A stretch of DNA of 64,000 nucleotides from Nocardia brasiliensis (GCF_011801125.1 NZ_CP046171.1:1984001-2048000), one strand, 5' to 3'; counted from the first letter of the stretch, positions 7,922 through 18,152 are shown. A program made the numbers and translations. Notes: generated by a model not told the origin, from the sequence alone.

Positions 7922-8841
7922 GCGAGATGTATGACGTAGTGGTGGTCGGCGGGGGCGCGGCGGGACTGTCCGCGGCGTTGGTGCTGACCAGGTCGCGCCG
8001 CCGGGTCGCGGTCGTGCGGGGCGGGCCCGCGCGCAACGCGCCCGCCGAGCACATGCACGGGTTCCTGTCCCGGGACGGGATGGCACCCGGTGACCTGCTG
8101 GCCGTCGGCGCGGCCGAGGTCGTGGGCTATGGCGGCGAGCTGGTCGACGACTTCGTGACGGAGGTCGAAAGGTCGGACGGCGGTGCGGAGTTCACGGTCC
8201 GGCTGGCGGGCGGACGGGTGCTGACGGCGCACCGGCTGCTGATCGCGACCGGCCTGCGCGACGAACTGCCCGAGCTGCCGGGCGTGCGCGAGCGGTGGGG
8301 CGCCGAGGTGCTGCACTGTCCTTACTGTCACGGCTATGAGGTGCGTGATCAGCCGCTGGGGCTGCTCGGCGGCACCGACCCCAGGGTGCTGCACCTGGCG
8401 TTGCTGTTGCCGCAATGGTCCGACGACGTGATCCTGTTCCAGCACACCATGGAACTCTCCGATGCCGACCGTGCCCAGCTCGCGGCCCGCGGCGTGCGGA
8501 TCGTCGAAGGGACGGTCGCGCGGCTGGTGGTCGACGGCACGTTGCGCGGCGTGGAACTGGCCGACGGCCGAGCCGTCCCGCGGGCCGCGCTGTTCGTCGC
8601 GCCGGCCTTCGTGCCCGAGGCCGATCTGCTGCGTGCCCTCGGGTGCGCGTTCGACGATCAGGGCTGGGTGGTCGTCGATCCGTCGGGACGGACGAGCGTG
8701 CCCGGTGTCTGGGCCGCGGGCAATGTCTCGAACGCCGCGGCGCAGGTGATCGTCGCGGCCGGTGCGGGCTATACCGCCGCGGTCGCCATCAACGGCGATC
8801 TGGCCCTTGCGGCCGCCCAAATGCCCGTTTCGACGGGTTAG
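7918..8841 (+). CDS. thioredoxin-reductase-like FAD oxidoreductase
   Basis: A 307-residue flavoprotein of the low-molecular-weight thioredoxin reductase fold. The FAD motif GGGAAG is at residues 12-17, and a CPYC redox pair followed by HGYE lies near residue 140. The NAD(P)-domain motif reads GLLGGT, not GxGxxG, so NAD(P)H binding may be weak or lost. TrxR-like dithiol oxidases such as GliT and HlmI share a CxxC-HG(Y/W)E pattern, which makes dithiol oxidation an alternative to reductase activity. It lies divergent from an XRE-cupin regulator and no thioredoxin is adjacent. It ends 91 nt before a strong terminator. Confidence 0.8.
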   Translation: MSEMYDVVVVGGGAAGLSAALVLTRSRRRVAVVRGGPARNAPAEHMHGFLSRDGMAPGDLLAVGAAEVVGYGGELVDDFVTEVERSDGGAEFTVRLAGGRVLTAHRLLIATGLRDELPELPGVRERWGAEVLHCPYCHGYEVRDQPLGLLGGTDPRVLHLALLLPQWSDDVILFQHTMELSDADRAQLAARGVRIVEGTVARLVVDGTLRGVELADGRAVPRAALFVAPAFVPEADLLRALGCAFDDQGWVVVDPSGRTSVPGVWAAGNVSNAAAQVIVAAGAGYTAAVAINGDLALAAAQMPVSTG

Positions 8842-8932
8842 TCGCGATGTTTCCGGCGGGAAGGTGTCCGAAGCTGAGAATTCAGTATGGATTCCGGAAC
8901 ACTTCCAGCTGGGACGGTAAGCTATGACTCGT

Positions 8933-8985
8933 AGGCGGAGTCTTCGGTGTCCCTCATCCACCGAAGACTCCGCCTTACTTTTTCG
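8933..8985 (+). terminator. strong intrinsic terminator
   Basis: Perfect 17-bp arms (8933-8949 and 8959-8975) are followed by TACTTTTTCG. This is the clearest Rho-independent terminator in the window. It insulates the flavoprotein gene from valS. Confidence 0.9.
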
Positions 8986-9033
8986 TTTGCGCGCGCACCC
9001 CCGCCCCTGCGGAAATCCGTTGAGCCCGACTAC

Positions 9034-9039
9034 TAGAAT
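9034..9039 (+). promoter_or_regulatory. -10 box of leaderless valS
   Basis: TAGAAT ends 6 nt before the valS GTG, placing the predicted transcription start on the start codon. No Shine-Dalgarno is present. No convincing -35 is seen. Confidence 0.6.
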
Positions 9040-9045
9040 CGTCGG

Positions 9046-11724
9046 GTGACCAGCGCAGCCCCTGACAATCCACGTAATCGTGCCGATGCCCTTCCCAAGA
9101 GCTGGAACCCCGGCGAGGTAGAGGCCTCGATGTACGAGCGCTGGGTAGCCGCTGGCTATTTCGAGGCCGACGTCACCAGCGACAAGCCGCCGTACTCCAT
9201 CGTGCTACCCCCGCCGAATGTCACCGGCAACCTGCACATCGGCCATGCCCTCGACCACACCCTGATGGACACCCTCACCCGCCGCAAGCGCATGCAGGGT
9301 TATGAGGTGCTGTGGCTGCCCGGCATGGACCATGCCGGCATCTCCACCCAGACGGTGGTGGAGAAGCAGCTGGCCGTCGACGGCAAGACCAAGGAAGACT
9401 TCGGTCGCGAGCTGTTCGTCGACAAGGTGTGGGACTGGAAGCGTGAATCCGGCGGCGCCATCCAATGGCAGATGCGCGCGCTCGGCGACGGCGTCGACTG
9501 GGGCCGGGACCGATTCACCCTGGACGACGGCCTGTCCCGGGCCGTGCAGACGATCTTCAAGCGGCTCTACGACGCCGGACTGATCTATCGCGCGGAACGG
9601 CTGGTCAACTGGTCGCCCGCGTTGCGCACCGCCATCTCCGATATCGAGGTCAAGTACGAGGACGTCGAGGGTGAGCTGGTCTCGCTGCGGTACGGCTCGC
9701 TCGACGACAACGAGCCGCACGTGATCGTGGCGACCACCCGGGTCGAGACGATGCTCGGCGACACCGCGGTGGCCGTGCATCCGGAGGACCCGCGCTATCG
9801 CGCGCTGGTCGGCACCACCCTGGAACACCCGATCACCGGCCGTCAGATCCCGATCATCGCCGACGACTACGTCGATCCCGAGTTCGGTTCCGGCGCAGTG
9901 AAGATCACCCCCGCGCACGACCCGAACGACTTCGAGATGGGCGTGCGGCACAGCCTGCCGATGCCGAACATCATGGACGAGCGTGGCCGGATCATCGATA
10001 CCGGAACCGAATTCGACGGCATGGACCGGTTCGAGGCGCGCGTCGCGGTGCGCGAGCGGCTCGCCGCCGAGGGCCGCGTCGTCGCGGAGAAGCGGCCGTA
10101 CCTGCACAGCGTCGGACACTCCGAGCGCAGCGGTGAGCCGATCGAACCGCGCCTGTCGATGCAGTGGTGGGTCAAGGTCGAGTCGCTGGCCAAGGCCGCC
10201 GGTGACGCGGTGCGCAACGGCGACACCGTGATTCATCCGGCCAGCTCCGAACCGCGCTGGTTCGACTGGGTCGACAACATGCACGACTGGTGCATCTCGC
10301 GGCAGCTGTGGTGGGGTCACCGGATCCCGATCTGGTACGGCCCGGAAGGCGAAGTGGTGTGCGTCGGCCCCGACGAGACCGCGCCGGAGGGCTACGTGCA
10401 GGACCCGGACGTGCTCGATACCTGGTTCTCCTCCGGGCTGTGGCCGTTCTCCACGCTTGGCTGGCCCGATGCCACCCCGGAGCTCGAAAAGTTCTATCCG
10501 ACAAACGTTCTCGTCACCGGCTACGACATCCTGTTCTTCTGGGTGGCCCGGATGATGATGTTCGGCACGTTCGTCGCCGACGACCCGGTGCTCACCGCGG
10601 GCAAGAACGGCGCGCGCCAGGTGCCGTTCAAGGATGTGTTCTTGCACGGCCTGATTCGTGACCAGCACGGCAAGAAGATGTCGAAGTCGCGCGGCAACGG
10701 CATCGACCCGCTGGTCTGGATCAACCAATACGGTGCGGACACAGTGCGATTCACGCTGGCGCGCGGTGCCCAGCCGGGCAGCGACGCCGCCGTCGGCGAA
10801 CAGCACGCGCTCGCCTCGCGCAGCTTCGTGACGAAGCTGTTCAACGCCACCAAGTTCGCGCTGATGAACGGCGCGCACACCGGCACCCTGCCGGAGCGCG
10901 CTGCGCTCACCGACGCGGACCGCTGGATCCTGGATCGGCTCGAAGAGGTGCGCGCCGAGGTGGATTCGGCCTTCGACGCCTACGAATTCAGCAAGGCCTG
11001 CGAGGCTCTGTACCACTTCGCCTGGGACGAACTGTGTGACTGGTACCTGGAATTGACCAAGGTGCAGTTCGCGGCCGAGGAGACCCGTGCCGAATCGACC
11101 AGGGTGGTGCTCGGCACCGTCCTGGACGCGGTGCTGCGGCTGCTGCATCCGGTCATCCCGTTCGTCACCGAATCGCTGTGGCAGGCGTTGACCGGTGGCG
11201 AGTCCCTGGTGATCGCGGCCTGGCCGCAGCCAACCGGTGTGCCGACCGATCAGGTTGCCGCGCAACGGGTTTCCGATACCCAGCGACTCATCACCGAGAT
11301 CCGCCGGTTCCGCAGCGACCAGGGTCTTGCCGACAAGCAGAAGGTGGCGGCCAAGCTCAACGGACTCGACGCGGCCGGACTGACCGAGCTGCACGCGTCG
11401 GTGGCGAACCTGGCCCGGCTCACCGAGCCCGGCGCCGACTTCGCGGCGACCGCCTCGCTGGAGGTCCGGCTGAGCGGCACCACCGTCACGGTGGAACTGG
11501 ACACCTCCGGCGCCGTCGACCTGGATGCCGAACGTCGCCGCCTGGAAAAGGATCTGGGCGTCGCTGAGAAGGAAGTCGCCACCACCACAGCTAAGCTCGG
11601 CAACGAGGCCTTCCTGGCCAAGGCGCCGGAACCGGTGGTCGCCAAGATCAAGACGCGGCAGGAGATCGCCACCGCCGAGGTGGCCAGGATCAGCGCCCGG
11701 CTCGCGGAACTGAGCGGCAAATGA
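9046..11724 (+). CDS. valS: valyl-tRNA synthetase
   Basis: A class I aminoacyl-tRNA synthetase of 892 residues, full length for the family, that charges tRNA-Val and edits threonine. The HIGH-type motif is in [18 protein letters not shown] (about residues 52-69), the editing CP1 domain follows ([14 protein letters not shown]), and the KMSKS loop is [10 protein letters not shown] near 543-552. A helical anticodon domain and the C-terminal coiled coil ([17 protein letters not shown]) typical of ValRS close the protein. It starts at a GTG with a -10 box 6 nt upstream and is probably leaderless. The stop overlaps the folC ATG. Confidence 0.97.
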   Translation: MTSAAPDNPRNRADALPKSWNPGEVEASMYERWVAAGYFEADVTSDKPPYSIVLPPPNVTGNLHIGHALDHTLMDTLTRRKRMQGYEVLWLPGMDHAGISTQTVVEKQLAVDGKTKEDFGRELFVDKVWDWKRESGGAIQWQMRALGDGVDWGRDRFTLDDGLSRAVQTIFKRLYDAGLIYRAERLVNWSPALRTAISDIEVKYEDVEGELVSLRYGSLDDNEPHVIVATTRVETMLGDTAVAVHPEDPRYRALVGTTLEHPITGRQIPIIADDYVDPEFGSGAVKITPAHDPNDFEMGVRHSLPMPNIMDERGRIIDTGTEFDGMDRFEARVAVRERLAAEGRVVAEKRPYLHSVGHSERSGEPIEPRLSMQWWVKVESLAKAAGDAVRNGDTVIHPASSEPRWFDWVDNMHDWCISRQLWWGHRIPIWYGPEGEVVCVGPDETAPEGYVQDPDVLDTWFSSGLWPFSTLGWPDATPELEKFYPTNVLVTGYDILFFWVARMMMFGTFVADDPVLTAGKNGARQVPFKDVFLHGLIRDQHGKKMSKSRGNGIDPLVWINQYGADTVRFTLARGAQPGSDAAVGEQHALASRSFVTKLFNATKFALMNGAHTGTLPERAALTDADRWILDRLEEVRAEVDSAFDAYEFSKACEALYHFAWDELCDWYLELTKVQFAAEETRAESTRVVLGTVLDAVLRLLHPVIPFVTESLWQALTGGESLVIAAWPQPTGVPTDQVAAQRVSDTQRLITEIRRFRSDQGLADKQKVAAKLNGLDAAGLTELHASVANLARLTEPGADFAATASLEVRLSGTTVTVELDTSGAVDLDAERRRLEKDLGVAEKEVATTTAKLGNEAFLAKAPEPVVAKIKTRQEIATAEVARISARLAELSGK

Positions 11725-13190
11725 ACCACGAACCGGAGCCGCAATACGGTGACGAACTGCGGCACCCGGCGGCGGGGCCGCGACTGAGCTCCGGTCCGTC
11801 GCCGGTCGAGCTCGCCGAAATGGCGTTGGTGGAGGCCGAACTCGATACCCGCTGGCCGGAAACCAAGATCGAGCCGTCGCTCACCCGCATCGCCACCCTG
11901 ATGGATCTGCTCGGCTCGCCGCAGCACAGCTATCCGGCGATCCACGTCGCGGGCACCAACGGCAAGACCTCGGTGACCCGGATGATCGATGCCCTGCTCA
12001 CCGCGCTGCACCGGCGCACGGGCCGGATCACCAGCCCGCACCTGCAATTGGCCACCGAGCGGATCAGCATCGACAACGCGCCGATCAGCCCGGCCAAATA
12101 CGTGGAGACCTACCGCGAGTTGGTGCCCTATATCGAGATGATCGATGCGCAGTCGGCCGACGCGGGCGGCCCGGCGATGAGCAAGTTCGAGGTGCTCACC
12201 GGCATGGCCTTCGCCGCGTTCGCCGAGGCGCCGGTCGATGTCGCGATCGTGGAGACCGGCCTCGGTGGCACCTGGGACGCCACCAACGTGATCGACGGGC
12301 AGATCGCGGTGATCACCCCGATCGGCATGGACCACACCGACTATCTCGGCACCGATCTCACCAGCATCGCCGGTGAGAAGGCCGGGATCATCAAACGCGC
12401 ACCGGACCTGCTCATTCCGCGCGACACCGTCGCGATCATCGCCGAGCAGGATCCCGAGGCGATGGACGTGCTGCTGCGCCGTGCCGTCGAGGTGGACGCG
12501 GCGGTGGCCCGCGAGGGCGGCGAGTTCCGCGTGCTCGCGCGTCAGATCGCGGTCGGCGGGCAGCAACTCGAATTACAGGGTCTCGGTGGTGTTTACGACG
12601 AGATCTTCCTGCCGCTGCACGGCGAGCACCAGGCGCACAACGCTGTGCTCGCGCTCGCCGCGGTCGAGGCATTCTTCGGCGCGGGCGCCGACCGTCAGCT
12701 CGACATCGACGCCGTGCGTGCGGGTTTCGCGAACGTGACCAGCCCCGGCCGGCTCGAGCGAATGCGCAACGCGCCGACCATCTTCATCGATGCCGCGCAT
12801 AACCCGGCGGGGGCGCGGGCGCTCGCGGCCACACTCACCGCCGAGTTCGATTTCCGTAAGCTGGTCGGCGTGGTCGCGGTACTGGCAGACAAGGACGCCG
12901 ACGGCATCCTCAACGAGCTCGAGCCGGTGTTCGACGAGATCGTCGTGACCAACAACGGCTCGCCGCGCGCGATGGACGTGGACGTGCTCGCCGACCTGGC
13001 GGTGCAGCGTTTCGGCGACGAGCGGGTGATCACCGCCGCCACCCTGCCCGACGCGCTGGAGTCGGCCATCGCCATCGCCGAAGAGGTCGGCGAGGCGGGG
13101 GAGATGGTGTCCGGTGCCGGCGTCGTGGTGACCGGGTCGGTGGTGACCGCGGGCGCGACACGCGCACTGTTCGGAAAGGACCCGGCATGA
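11721..13190 (+). CDS. folC: folylpolyglutamate/dihydrofolate synthase
   Basis: A 489-residue Mur-ligase-family enzyme that adds glutamate to (dihydro)pteroate and folates. The P-loop [14 protein letters not shown] is near residue 77, the Omega-loop and metal region follows ([31 protein letters not shown]), and the Mur C-terminal domain carries [14 protein letters not shown]. Compared with many FolC proteins it has about 35 extra N-terminal residues of low complexity. ATG overlaps the valS stop (ATGA), and its own TGA overlaps the first of three repeat-encoded mini-ORFs. The locus order valS-folC-DUF4233-ndk is standard for mycobacterial relatives. Confidence 0.95.
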   Translation: MNHEPEPQYGDELRHPAAGPRLSSGPSPVELAEMALVEAELDTRWPETKIEPSLTRIATLMDLLGSPQHSYPAIHVAGTNGKTSVTRMIDALLTALHRRTGRITSPHLQLATERISIDNAPISPAKYVETYRELVPYIEMIDAQSADAGGPAMSKFEVLTGMAFAAFAEAPVDVAIVETGLGGTWDATNVIDGQIAVITPIGMDHTDYLGTDLTSIAGEKAGIIKRAPDLLIPRDTVAIIAEQDPEAMDVLLRRAVEVDAAVAREGGEFRVLARQIAVGGQQLELQGLGGVYDEIFLPLHGEHQAHNAVLALAAVEAFFGAGADRQLDIDAVRAGFANVTSPGRLERMRNAPTIFIDAAHNPAGARALAATLTAEFDFRKLVGVVAVLADKDADGILNELEPVFDEIVVTNNGSPRAMDVDVLADLAVQRFGDERVITAATLPDALESAIAIAEEVGEAGEMVSGAGVVVTGSVVTAGATRALFGKDPA

Positions 13191-13417
13191 CCGAGTCAGG
13201 GCCCGGAGGAGGAAGCCTGCGTAACCACGTAGGGCCCCTCGGGCGTGCCGAAGGGGACACTGCATGACCGAGTCAGGGCCCGGAGGAGGAAGCCTGCGTA
13301 ACCACGTAGGGCCCCTCGGGCATGCGAAAGGGGACACCGCATGACCGAGTCAGGGCCCGGAGGAGGAAGCCTGCGTAACCACGTAGGGCCCCTCGGGCAT
13401 GCGAAAGGGGACACCGC
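13187..13417 (+). repeat. three 77-bp tandem repeats forming coupled mini-ORFs
   Basis: Three head-to-tail copies begin at 13187, 13264 and 13341. Copies 2 and 3 are identical and copy 1 differs at a few bases near its end. Each unit starts with ATG and, because 77 is two more than a multiple of three, its 26-codon frame ends in a TGA formed with the next unit's ATG. The chain therefore runs folC TGA/ATG (13187-13267), then 13264-13344, then 13341-13421, then the DUF4233 ATG. Each copy also holds GGAGGAGG, a 7-bp stem CCTGCGT/ACGTAGG with an AACC loop, and a ribosome-site-like AAAGGGG before the next ATG. The encoded peptides begin MTESGPGG, reminiscent of the MTDEPGSV start of the next protein. 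Confidence 0.9.
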
Positions 13418-13825
13418 ATGACCGACGAGCCCGGCTCGGTACCGCCGCCCGCGACCGACCCGTGGAAGGGGTTCCGCGGCGTCATGGCGGGCACGCTGGT
13501 GCTCGAGGCGATCGTGGTGCTGCTCGCGCTGCCGGTGGTCGGTTCGGTCGGCGGCGGGGTGACCTGGTGGTCGGGTACCTACCTGGTGGTGCTCGCGGTC
13601 GTGATGTTCCTCGGCGCCGGCTTGCAGGGGCGCTCCTGGGCGATGCCGTTCAATCTCGGCCTCCAGGTGCTGGTGCTGCTCGGCACGTTCATCCATCTCT
13701 CGATCGGCATCATCGGCATCGTCTTCGCGGTGGTGTGGGGGTTCATCCTGGTGTTGCGCGCGGACGTGCGCGGCCGGATCGAGAAGGGTCTGCTGCCGAG
13801 TCAGCGGCTCCCGCGTTCCTCCTGA
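13418..13825 (+). CDS. DUF4233 membrane protein
   Basis: A 135-residue integral membrane protein with about four hydrophobic segments (roughly residues 22-46, 50-68, 75-92 and 95-118) after a short polar N-terminus. It belongs to the actinobacterial family found between folC and ndk; its function is unknown. The ATG at 13418 overlaps the stop of the third repeat-encoded mini-ORF and has AAAGGGG 7 nt upstream. Translation of this gene is probably tied to ribosomes leaving the repeat array. Confidence 0.9.
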   Translation: MTDEPGSVPPPATDPWKGFRGVMAGTLVLEAIVVLLALPVVGSVGGGVTWWSGTYLVVLAVVMFLGAGLQGRSWAMPFNLGLQVLVLLGTFIHLSIGIIGIVFAVVWGFILVLRADVRGRIEKGLLPSQRLPRSS

Positions 13826-13906
13826 ATCGAGGCCGCGGCCCCGGGTTCGCGGTGCCCGCGCCGGCGCGATCGAACCGCGAGTTCGGTACCCGGTGGGGGT
13901 GCCGGT

Positions 13907-13912
13907 TAGAGT
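13907..13912 (+). promoter_or_regulatory. -10 box of leaderless ndk
   Basis: TAGAGT ends 6 nt before the ndk GTG, so transcription should begin at the start codon. No ribosome site is present. Confidence 0.55.
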
Positions 13913-13918
13913 GTCGCC

Positions 13919-14335
13919 GTGACTGAGCAGACGTTGGTACTCATCAAGCCGGACGGTGTGGCCCGTGGCCTCGTCGGTGAGGTGCTGGTACGCATCGAGC
14001 GCAAGGGCCTGAAGATCGCGGCTCTCGAACTGAAGCACGTGTCCGAGGACCTGGCCAAGGGCCACTACGCCGAGCACGCCGAAAAGCCGTTCTTCGGCTC
14101 CCTGATCGAATTCATCACCTCCGGTCCGGTCGTCGCGGCCATCCTGGAGGGGCCGCGCGCCATCGCGGCGTTCCGGCAGATCGCCGGCGGCACCGACCCG
14201 GTCGAGAAGGCCGTGCCCGGCAGCGTGCGTGGCGACTTCGCCCTGGAGACACAGGAGAACCTGGTGCACGGGTCCGATTCGCCCGAATCCGCCAAACGAG
14301 AGATTGCTCTCTGGTTCCCGGAGTTCCGTATTTAA
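13919..14335 (+). CDS. ndk: nucleoside diphosphate kinase
   Basis: A full-length 138-residue NDK that moves the gamma phosphate from ATP to NDPs through a phosphohistidine. Lys10 (LIKPD), Thr92 (GGTDP), Arg104 (SVRGD), Asn114 and catalytic His117 (NLVHGSDS) are all in place. The GTG start lacks a ribosome site and sits 6 nt after a TAGAGT box. This canonical enzyme is useful for comparison with the divergent NDK-like protein at 31995-32915. Confidence 0.97.
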   Translation: MTEQTLVLIKPDGVARGLVGEVLVRIERKGLKIAALELKHVSEDLAKGHYAEHAEKPFFGSLIEFITSGPVVAAILEGPRAIAAFRQIAGGTDPVEKAVPGSVRGDFALETQENLVHGSDSPESAKREIALWFPEFRI

Positions 14336-14909
14336 CCGACAGTTGCCGACCAGCCCGGTCGAGGCGAGCGCCACGACCGGGCCATCGACACAGCACCCGC
14401 GACGTCGGCTCGGTGGGTCGAGCCCTGTGCGCGGGCACAGCGAGTGAACCAAGAGCAACAGCGCCCCCGGCGCGCGGCAGAAAGCTGACCGTCAGCGAGC
14501 TGAGCCGTGCGCCGCGGCGTGCTCGTGGCGGGTGGTGTGGGATACTTGGAAGCGGTTGCTGTCGATGCCGACTGTTCGCGCAGGTACGCGGACGATCGGG
14601 ACGATCGCAACCGGATGACACACCGCGGTTCGATGCCGATCATCGCTGCCACGGACAAAAGGCCCGGTTGCTGGGGTCCGTTGTTCGCGTCGGCACGCTG
14701 GATGAGCGCTCACACCGTGGAGTTCAGCCAACAGCCAGGCGCCGCGTGACCAGTTAGCCCAACCGACGATCGACATGGTGATAACCGGACATGCGGGGCG
14801 AGACCAGATGACCTTGCGCCGAGCGGCGTGAGGCGAACGGACAGTGCCCCCGCGTCGGCCGCGTCACTCCTTACCGGGAGGGACGCGCCCGGGGGTCCGA
14901 GGAGACTTC
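14336..14909 (+). other. long leader/promoter region of rne
   Basis: No convincing gene is seen in these 574 bases. A GATACT sequence at 14541-14546 could be a -10 box, giving an mRNA leader of about 350 nt. Two structures stand out: a 7-bp long-range pairing CGGTTGC (14553-14559) with GCAACCG (14607-14613), and a stem-loop at 14861-14886 whose arms include GCGTC/GACGC and CTCC/GGAG, just upstream of the rne ribosome site. E. coli rne is autoregulated through its leader; similar control here would be inference. Confidence 0.45.
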
Positions 14910-17900
14910 GTGGCCGAACAAGAGCCATCGGGAACAACACCACAGGATGCGGAACAATTGCCGGAGCGGATCCGAGTTCATGCACTCGCCAAGCGCCTGG
15001 GAGTAACGAGCAAGCGCATCCTGGCCAAACTCACCGAGCTAGGAGCCGAGGCGCGCAGCGCGCAATCCAACGTCGACCGGGCGATCGCGGAATCGGTCCG
15101 CGACGCGCTCGGCCCGCCGGAGGGGGCGACTCCCGCCCCGGCGCCTGAGACCCCGGCCGCCGCCCCGGCGGTCGAGACTCCGGCGCCCCCGGCGGAGCAA
15201 GCCCCGGCGCCCGCCGCTGCGGTTCCGGCCGAGCAGCAAGCCGAGACCGCCGAGCAGCAGGCCGAGACCGAGCCGCAGCCGAGCCGAGGCCACGGTGGCC
15301 TCGTCTTCTCCGCGCCCGATCCGATCATCGGGTCCGGCGCGACCGAGCGGCCAACCGAGGTCGCCCACCAGCCGTCCGTCCAGCTGTTCACCCACCCCGT
15401 GCAGGAAGAGCCGCACGTCGCCGCGCCGGTGGTGTTCGAATCCGCCGCCGTGGTGCAGGCGCCGCTGTTCCTGCCGCCGGACGCCGCCGCGGCCGAACAG
15501 GCCCGCCGCAAGCGCCGTACCGAGCGGGAGGCCCGGCGCGAAGAGCCCGTGGTCGAGCCGGTCGAGGAAGAGCCGGAGACCACCGAGGACGAGCAGGACT
15601 CGGCCGAGCAGCAGGGCGACGCCGACGGTCAGCCGCGGCGCAGGCGCCGTGGCCGCCGTGGCCGCGGTCGCGGTCGTGGCGAGCAGCACAGCGATGCCGA
15701 CGACGAGAACGACACCGACGGCGAGACCGAGTCCGACACCGACGACGAGCAGTCCGCCGACAGCGGCGAGCCCGCGGAGTCCACGGACTCGGCCGACGAC
15801 AGCTCCGATGCCGACTCCGACGACGACGAGAACGCCGGTGACGGTTCGAGCCGTCGGCGGCGCCGTCGCCGTCGCCGCAAGGTGGCCGGGGACAGCGGTG
15901 AGGCCGCCGACGTCACCGACGACGACCCGCCGAACACCGTCGTGCACGAGCGCGAACCGCGGAACAAGAGCCGCAGCCGCGCCACCACGGTCGACGAGGT
16001 GCAGGGCATCACCGGTTCCACCCGGTTGGAGGCCAAGCGGCAGCGCAGGCGCGACGGCCGCGAGGCAGGCAGGCGCCGCCCGCCGATCCTGACCGAGTCG
16101 GAGTTCCTGGCGCGCCGCGAGTCGGTGGACCGGGTGATGGTGGTGCGCGAGAAGGCGTTCCCGGATCACCCGACCGCGACCCAGGTCGCGGTGCTCGAGG
16201 ACAAGATCCTGGTCGAGCACTTCGTCACCAGCACCGGTTCCGCGTCGATGGTCGGCAACGTCTACCTCGGCAAGGTGCAGAACGTGCTGCCCAGCATGGA
16301 GGCGGCGTTCGTCGATATCGGCCGCGGCCGCAACGGCGTGCTGTACGCGGGCGAGGTGAACTGGGAGGCCGCCGGACTCGGTGGCAAGGAGCGCAAGATC
16401 GAGCAGGCGCTCAAGCCCGGCGATCAGGTGCTCGTCCAGGTCTCGAAGGACCCGGTCGGGCACAAGGGCGCCCGGCTCACCACCCAGATCAGCCTGGCCG
16501 GTCGCTTCCTCGTGTATGTGCCGGGCGGCACGTCCACCGGCATCAGCCGCAAGCTGCCCGACACCGAGCGCAAGCGGCTCAAGGAGATCCTGCGCGACAT
16601 CGTGCCCAACGACGCGGGCGTGATCATCCGCACCGCTTCCGAGGGCGTCGCCGAGGAGGAGCTGGCCCGCGACGTCGAGCGCCTGCAGGCCACCTGGCGC
16701 ACCATCGAGAAGGCCGCCGCGGGCAAGAACGACGGCGCGCCCAAGACGCTGTACGAAGAGCCCGACCTGCTGGTCAAGGTCATCCGTGACCTGTTCAACG
16801 AGGACTTCTCCAAGCTGGTCATCGAGGGTGACCGCGCCTGGAGCACGGTCGAGAAGTACATCGGCACCGTCGCACCGGAAATGCTCGCCCGGGTCTCCCG
16901 GCACGAGAACAACGGCGTCGACGTGTTCGAGACCTACCGCATCGATGAGCAGCTCGCCAAGGCGCTCGATCGCAAGGTGTGGCTGCCCTCCGGCGGCACC
17001 CTGGTGATCGACCGCACCGAGGCGATGACCGTCGTCGATGTCAACACCGGCAAGTTCACCGGCGCCGGCGGCAGCAACCTGGAAGAGACGGTCACCCGCA
17101 ACAACCTGGAGGCGGCCGAGGAGATCGTGCGCCAGATGCGGTTGCGCGATATCGGCGGCATGATCGTCGTCGACTTCATCGACATGGTGCTCGAGTCGAA
17201 TCGGGACCTGGTGCTGCGCAGGCTGACCGAGGCGCTGGGCCGGGACCGCACCCGGCACCAGGTGTCGGAGGTGACCTCGCTCGGCCTGGTGCAGATGACC
17301 AGGAAGAAGCTGGGCACCGGTCTGGTCGAGGCGTTCTCCACCACCTGCGAGCACTGCCACGGTCGCGGCATCCTGGTGCACGCGTACCCGGTCGAGCCCT
17401 CCTCCGGTGAGGACGGCTCGGGACGCGGTGCGCGCGAAGGCGGTTCGCGTCGTCGGCGGGGCCGCGACAAGGGCGCCGCCCCGGCCGCACCCGCGGCGAC
17501 GGCCAACGGAACCGCACCCGCGGAGTCCGAGGAGGACATCGCGGTCAAGCGGGCCCACCCGGTCGCGCTGGCGATGGCCGCGCACCACGGCGAGGATGCG
17601 GCGGCCGAGGAGTCGAAGGCGGTCGAGGAGTCGAAGGCGGTCGAGGAGTCGAAGGCGGTCGAGACCGAGGCGGACTCGGTCGCGGCGGCGGATGCGGCGG
17701 TCGGGGCGCAAACCCCTGCGGCCGAACCCGAAGCCGCCGACGCGCCGGAGGCCACGACCGAGGTCGTCGGCACCGAGGCCGCGGTGGCCGTGCCCGCGCA
17801 GGACGAGCAGACCGAACCGGCCGAGGTCGTCGAGGTCGAACCGGACGGGGCGCAGGCCGCTGCGCCGGCCCCCGAGCCGGAGCCCGTCGCCGCCCCACGG

Positions 17901-18152
17901 GTCGAGAGCCCCGCGGCGAGCAACGGCGCGCCGGAACCGGCGCCGCGCACCACGCGGCGGCGACGGGTGGCCCGCTCGGTGTCCGCGCCCGCCGCCGACA
18001 GCAGCGGCGCGGTGTTCGTGCTGCCGACCGCGGAGCACGCGCCCGCGCCCACCGTCGACTACACCGCCGATGTGCCGGTGGTGGTGCCCGAGCGCAGGCC
18101 GCGCAGGCGTGCGGTCGCGCGGCCCGCCGGGCCGCCGCCGGAAGAGTCGTAG
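14910..18152 (+). CDS. rne: ribonuclease E/G
   Basis: A 1080-residue RNase E/G that cleaves AU-rich single-stranded RNA and organises mRNA decay. An IF2_N-like segment (IRVHALAKRLGVTSKRIL) starts the protein, followed by a long Glu/Asp- and Arg-rich disordered region. The catalytic core comes next, with the S1 domain (GNVYLGKVQNVLPSMEAAF), the Mg-binding aspartates in VVDVNTGKF and VDFIDM, and the zinc-link CEHCHGRG. A second disordered tail contains a triplicated EESKAV. The GTG at 14910 is chosen for the GAGGAGA 4 nt before it; an in-frame ATG at 14844 lies within a stem-loop-bearing leader. The core is in the middle with disordered arms on both sides, as in mycobacteria. Confidence 0.95.
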   Translation: MAEQEPSGTTPQDAEQLPERIRVHALAKRLGVTSKRILAKLTELGAEARSAQSNVDRAIAESVRDALGPPEGATPAPAPETPAAAPAVETPAPPAEQAPAPAAAVPAEQQAETAEQQAETEPQPSRGHGGLVFSAPDPIIGSGATERPTEVAHQPSVQLFTHPVQEEPHVAAPVVFESAAVVQAPLFLPPDAAAAEQARRKRRTEREARREEPVVEPVEEEPETTEDEQDSAEQQGDADGQPRRRRRGRRGRGRGRGEQHSDADDENDTDGETESDTDDEQSADSGEPAESTDSADDSSDADSDDDENAGDGSSRRRRRRRRRKVAGDSGEAADVTDDDPPNTVVHEREPRNKSRSRATTVDEVQGITGSTRLEAKRQRRRDGREAGRRRPPILTESEFLARRESVDRVMVVREKAFPDHPTATQVAVLEDKILVEHFVTSTGSASMVGNVYLGKVQNVLPSMEAAFVDIGRGRNGVLYAGEVNWEAAGLGGKERKIEQALKPGDQVLVQVSKDPVGHKGARLTTQISLAGRFLVYVPGGTSTGISRKLPDTERKRLKEILRDIVPNDAGVIIRTASEGVAEEELARDVERLQATWRTIEKAAAGKNDGAPKTLYEEPDLLVKVIRDLFNEDFSKLVIEGDRAWSTVEKYIGTVAPEMLARVSRHENNGVDVFETYRIDEQLAKALDRKVWLPSGGTLVIDRTEAMTVVDVNTGKFTGAGGSNLEETVTRNNLEAAEEIVRQMRLRDIGGMIVVDFIDMVLESNRDLVLRRLTEALGRDRTRHQVSEVTSLGLVQMTRKKLGTGLVEAFSTTCEHCHGRGILVHAYPVEPSSGEDGSGRGAREGGSRRRRGRDKGAAPAAPAATANGTAPAESEEDIAVKRAHPVALAMAAHHGEDAAAEESKAVEESKAVEESKAVETEADSVAAADAAVGAQTPAAEPEAADAPEATTEVVGTEAAVAVPAQDEQTEPAEVVEVEPDGAQAAAPAPEPEPVAAPRVESPAASNGAPEPAPRTTRRRRVARSVSAPAADSSGAVFVLPTAEHAPAPTVDYTADVPVVVPERRPRRRAVARPAGPPPEES
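17607..17660 (+). repeat. 18-bp tandem repeat x3 within rne
   Basis: Three exact copies of GAGGAGTCGAAGGCGGTC encode EESKAV three times in the disordered C-terminal arm of RNase E. The repeat is in frame and may vary in copy number between strains. Confidence 0.9.

Noticed and set aside
8842..9045. T-box riboswitch ahead of valS
   Set aside because: The hairpin and T-run could suggest attenuation, but I find no T-box antiterminator sequence or specifier loop, and valS appears to have its own promoter downstream of the hairpin.
9205..11394. A 729-codon open frame antisense to valS
   Set aside because: valS is unquestionable on the other strand; the frame has no recognisable domain.
13187..13417. 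CRISPR-like array
   Set aside because: The three 77-bp units are contiguous, without spacers, so this is a tandem repeat.
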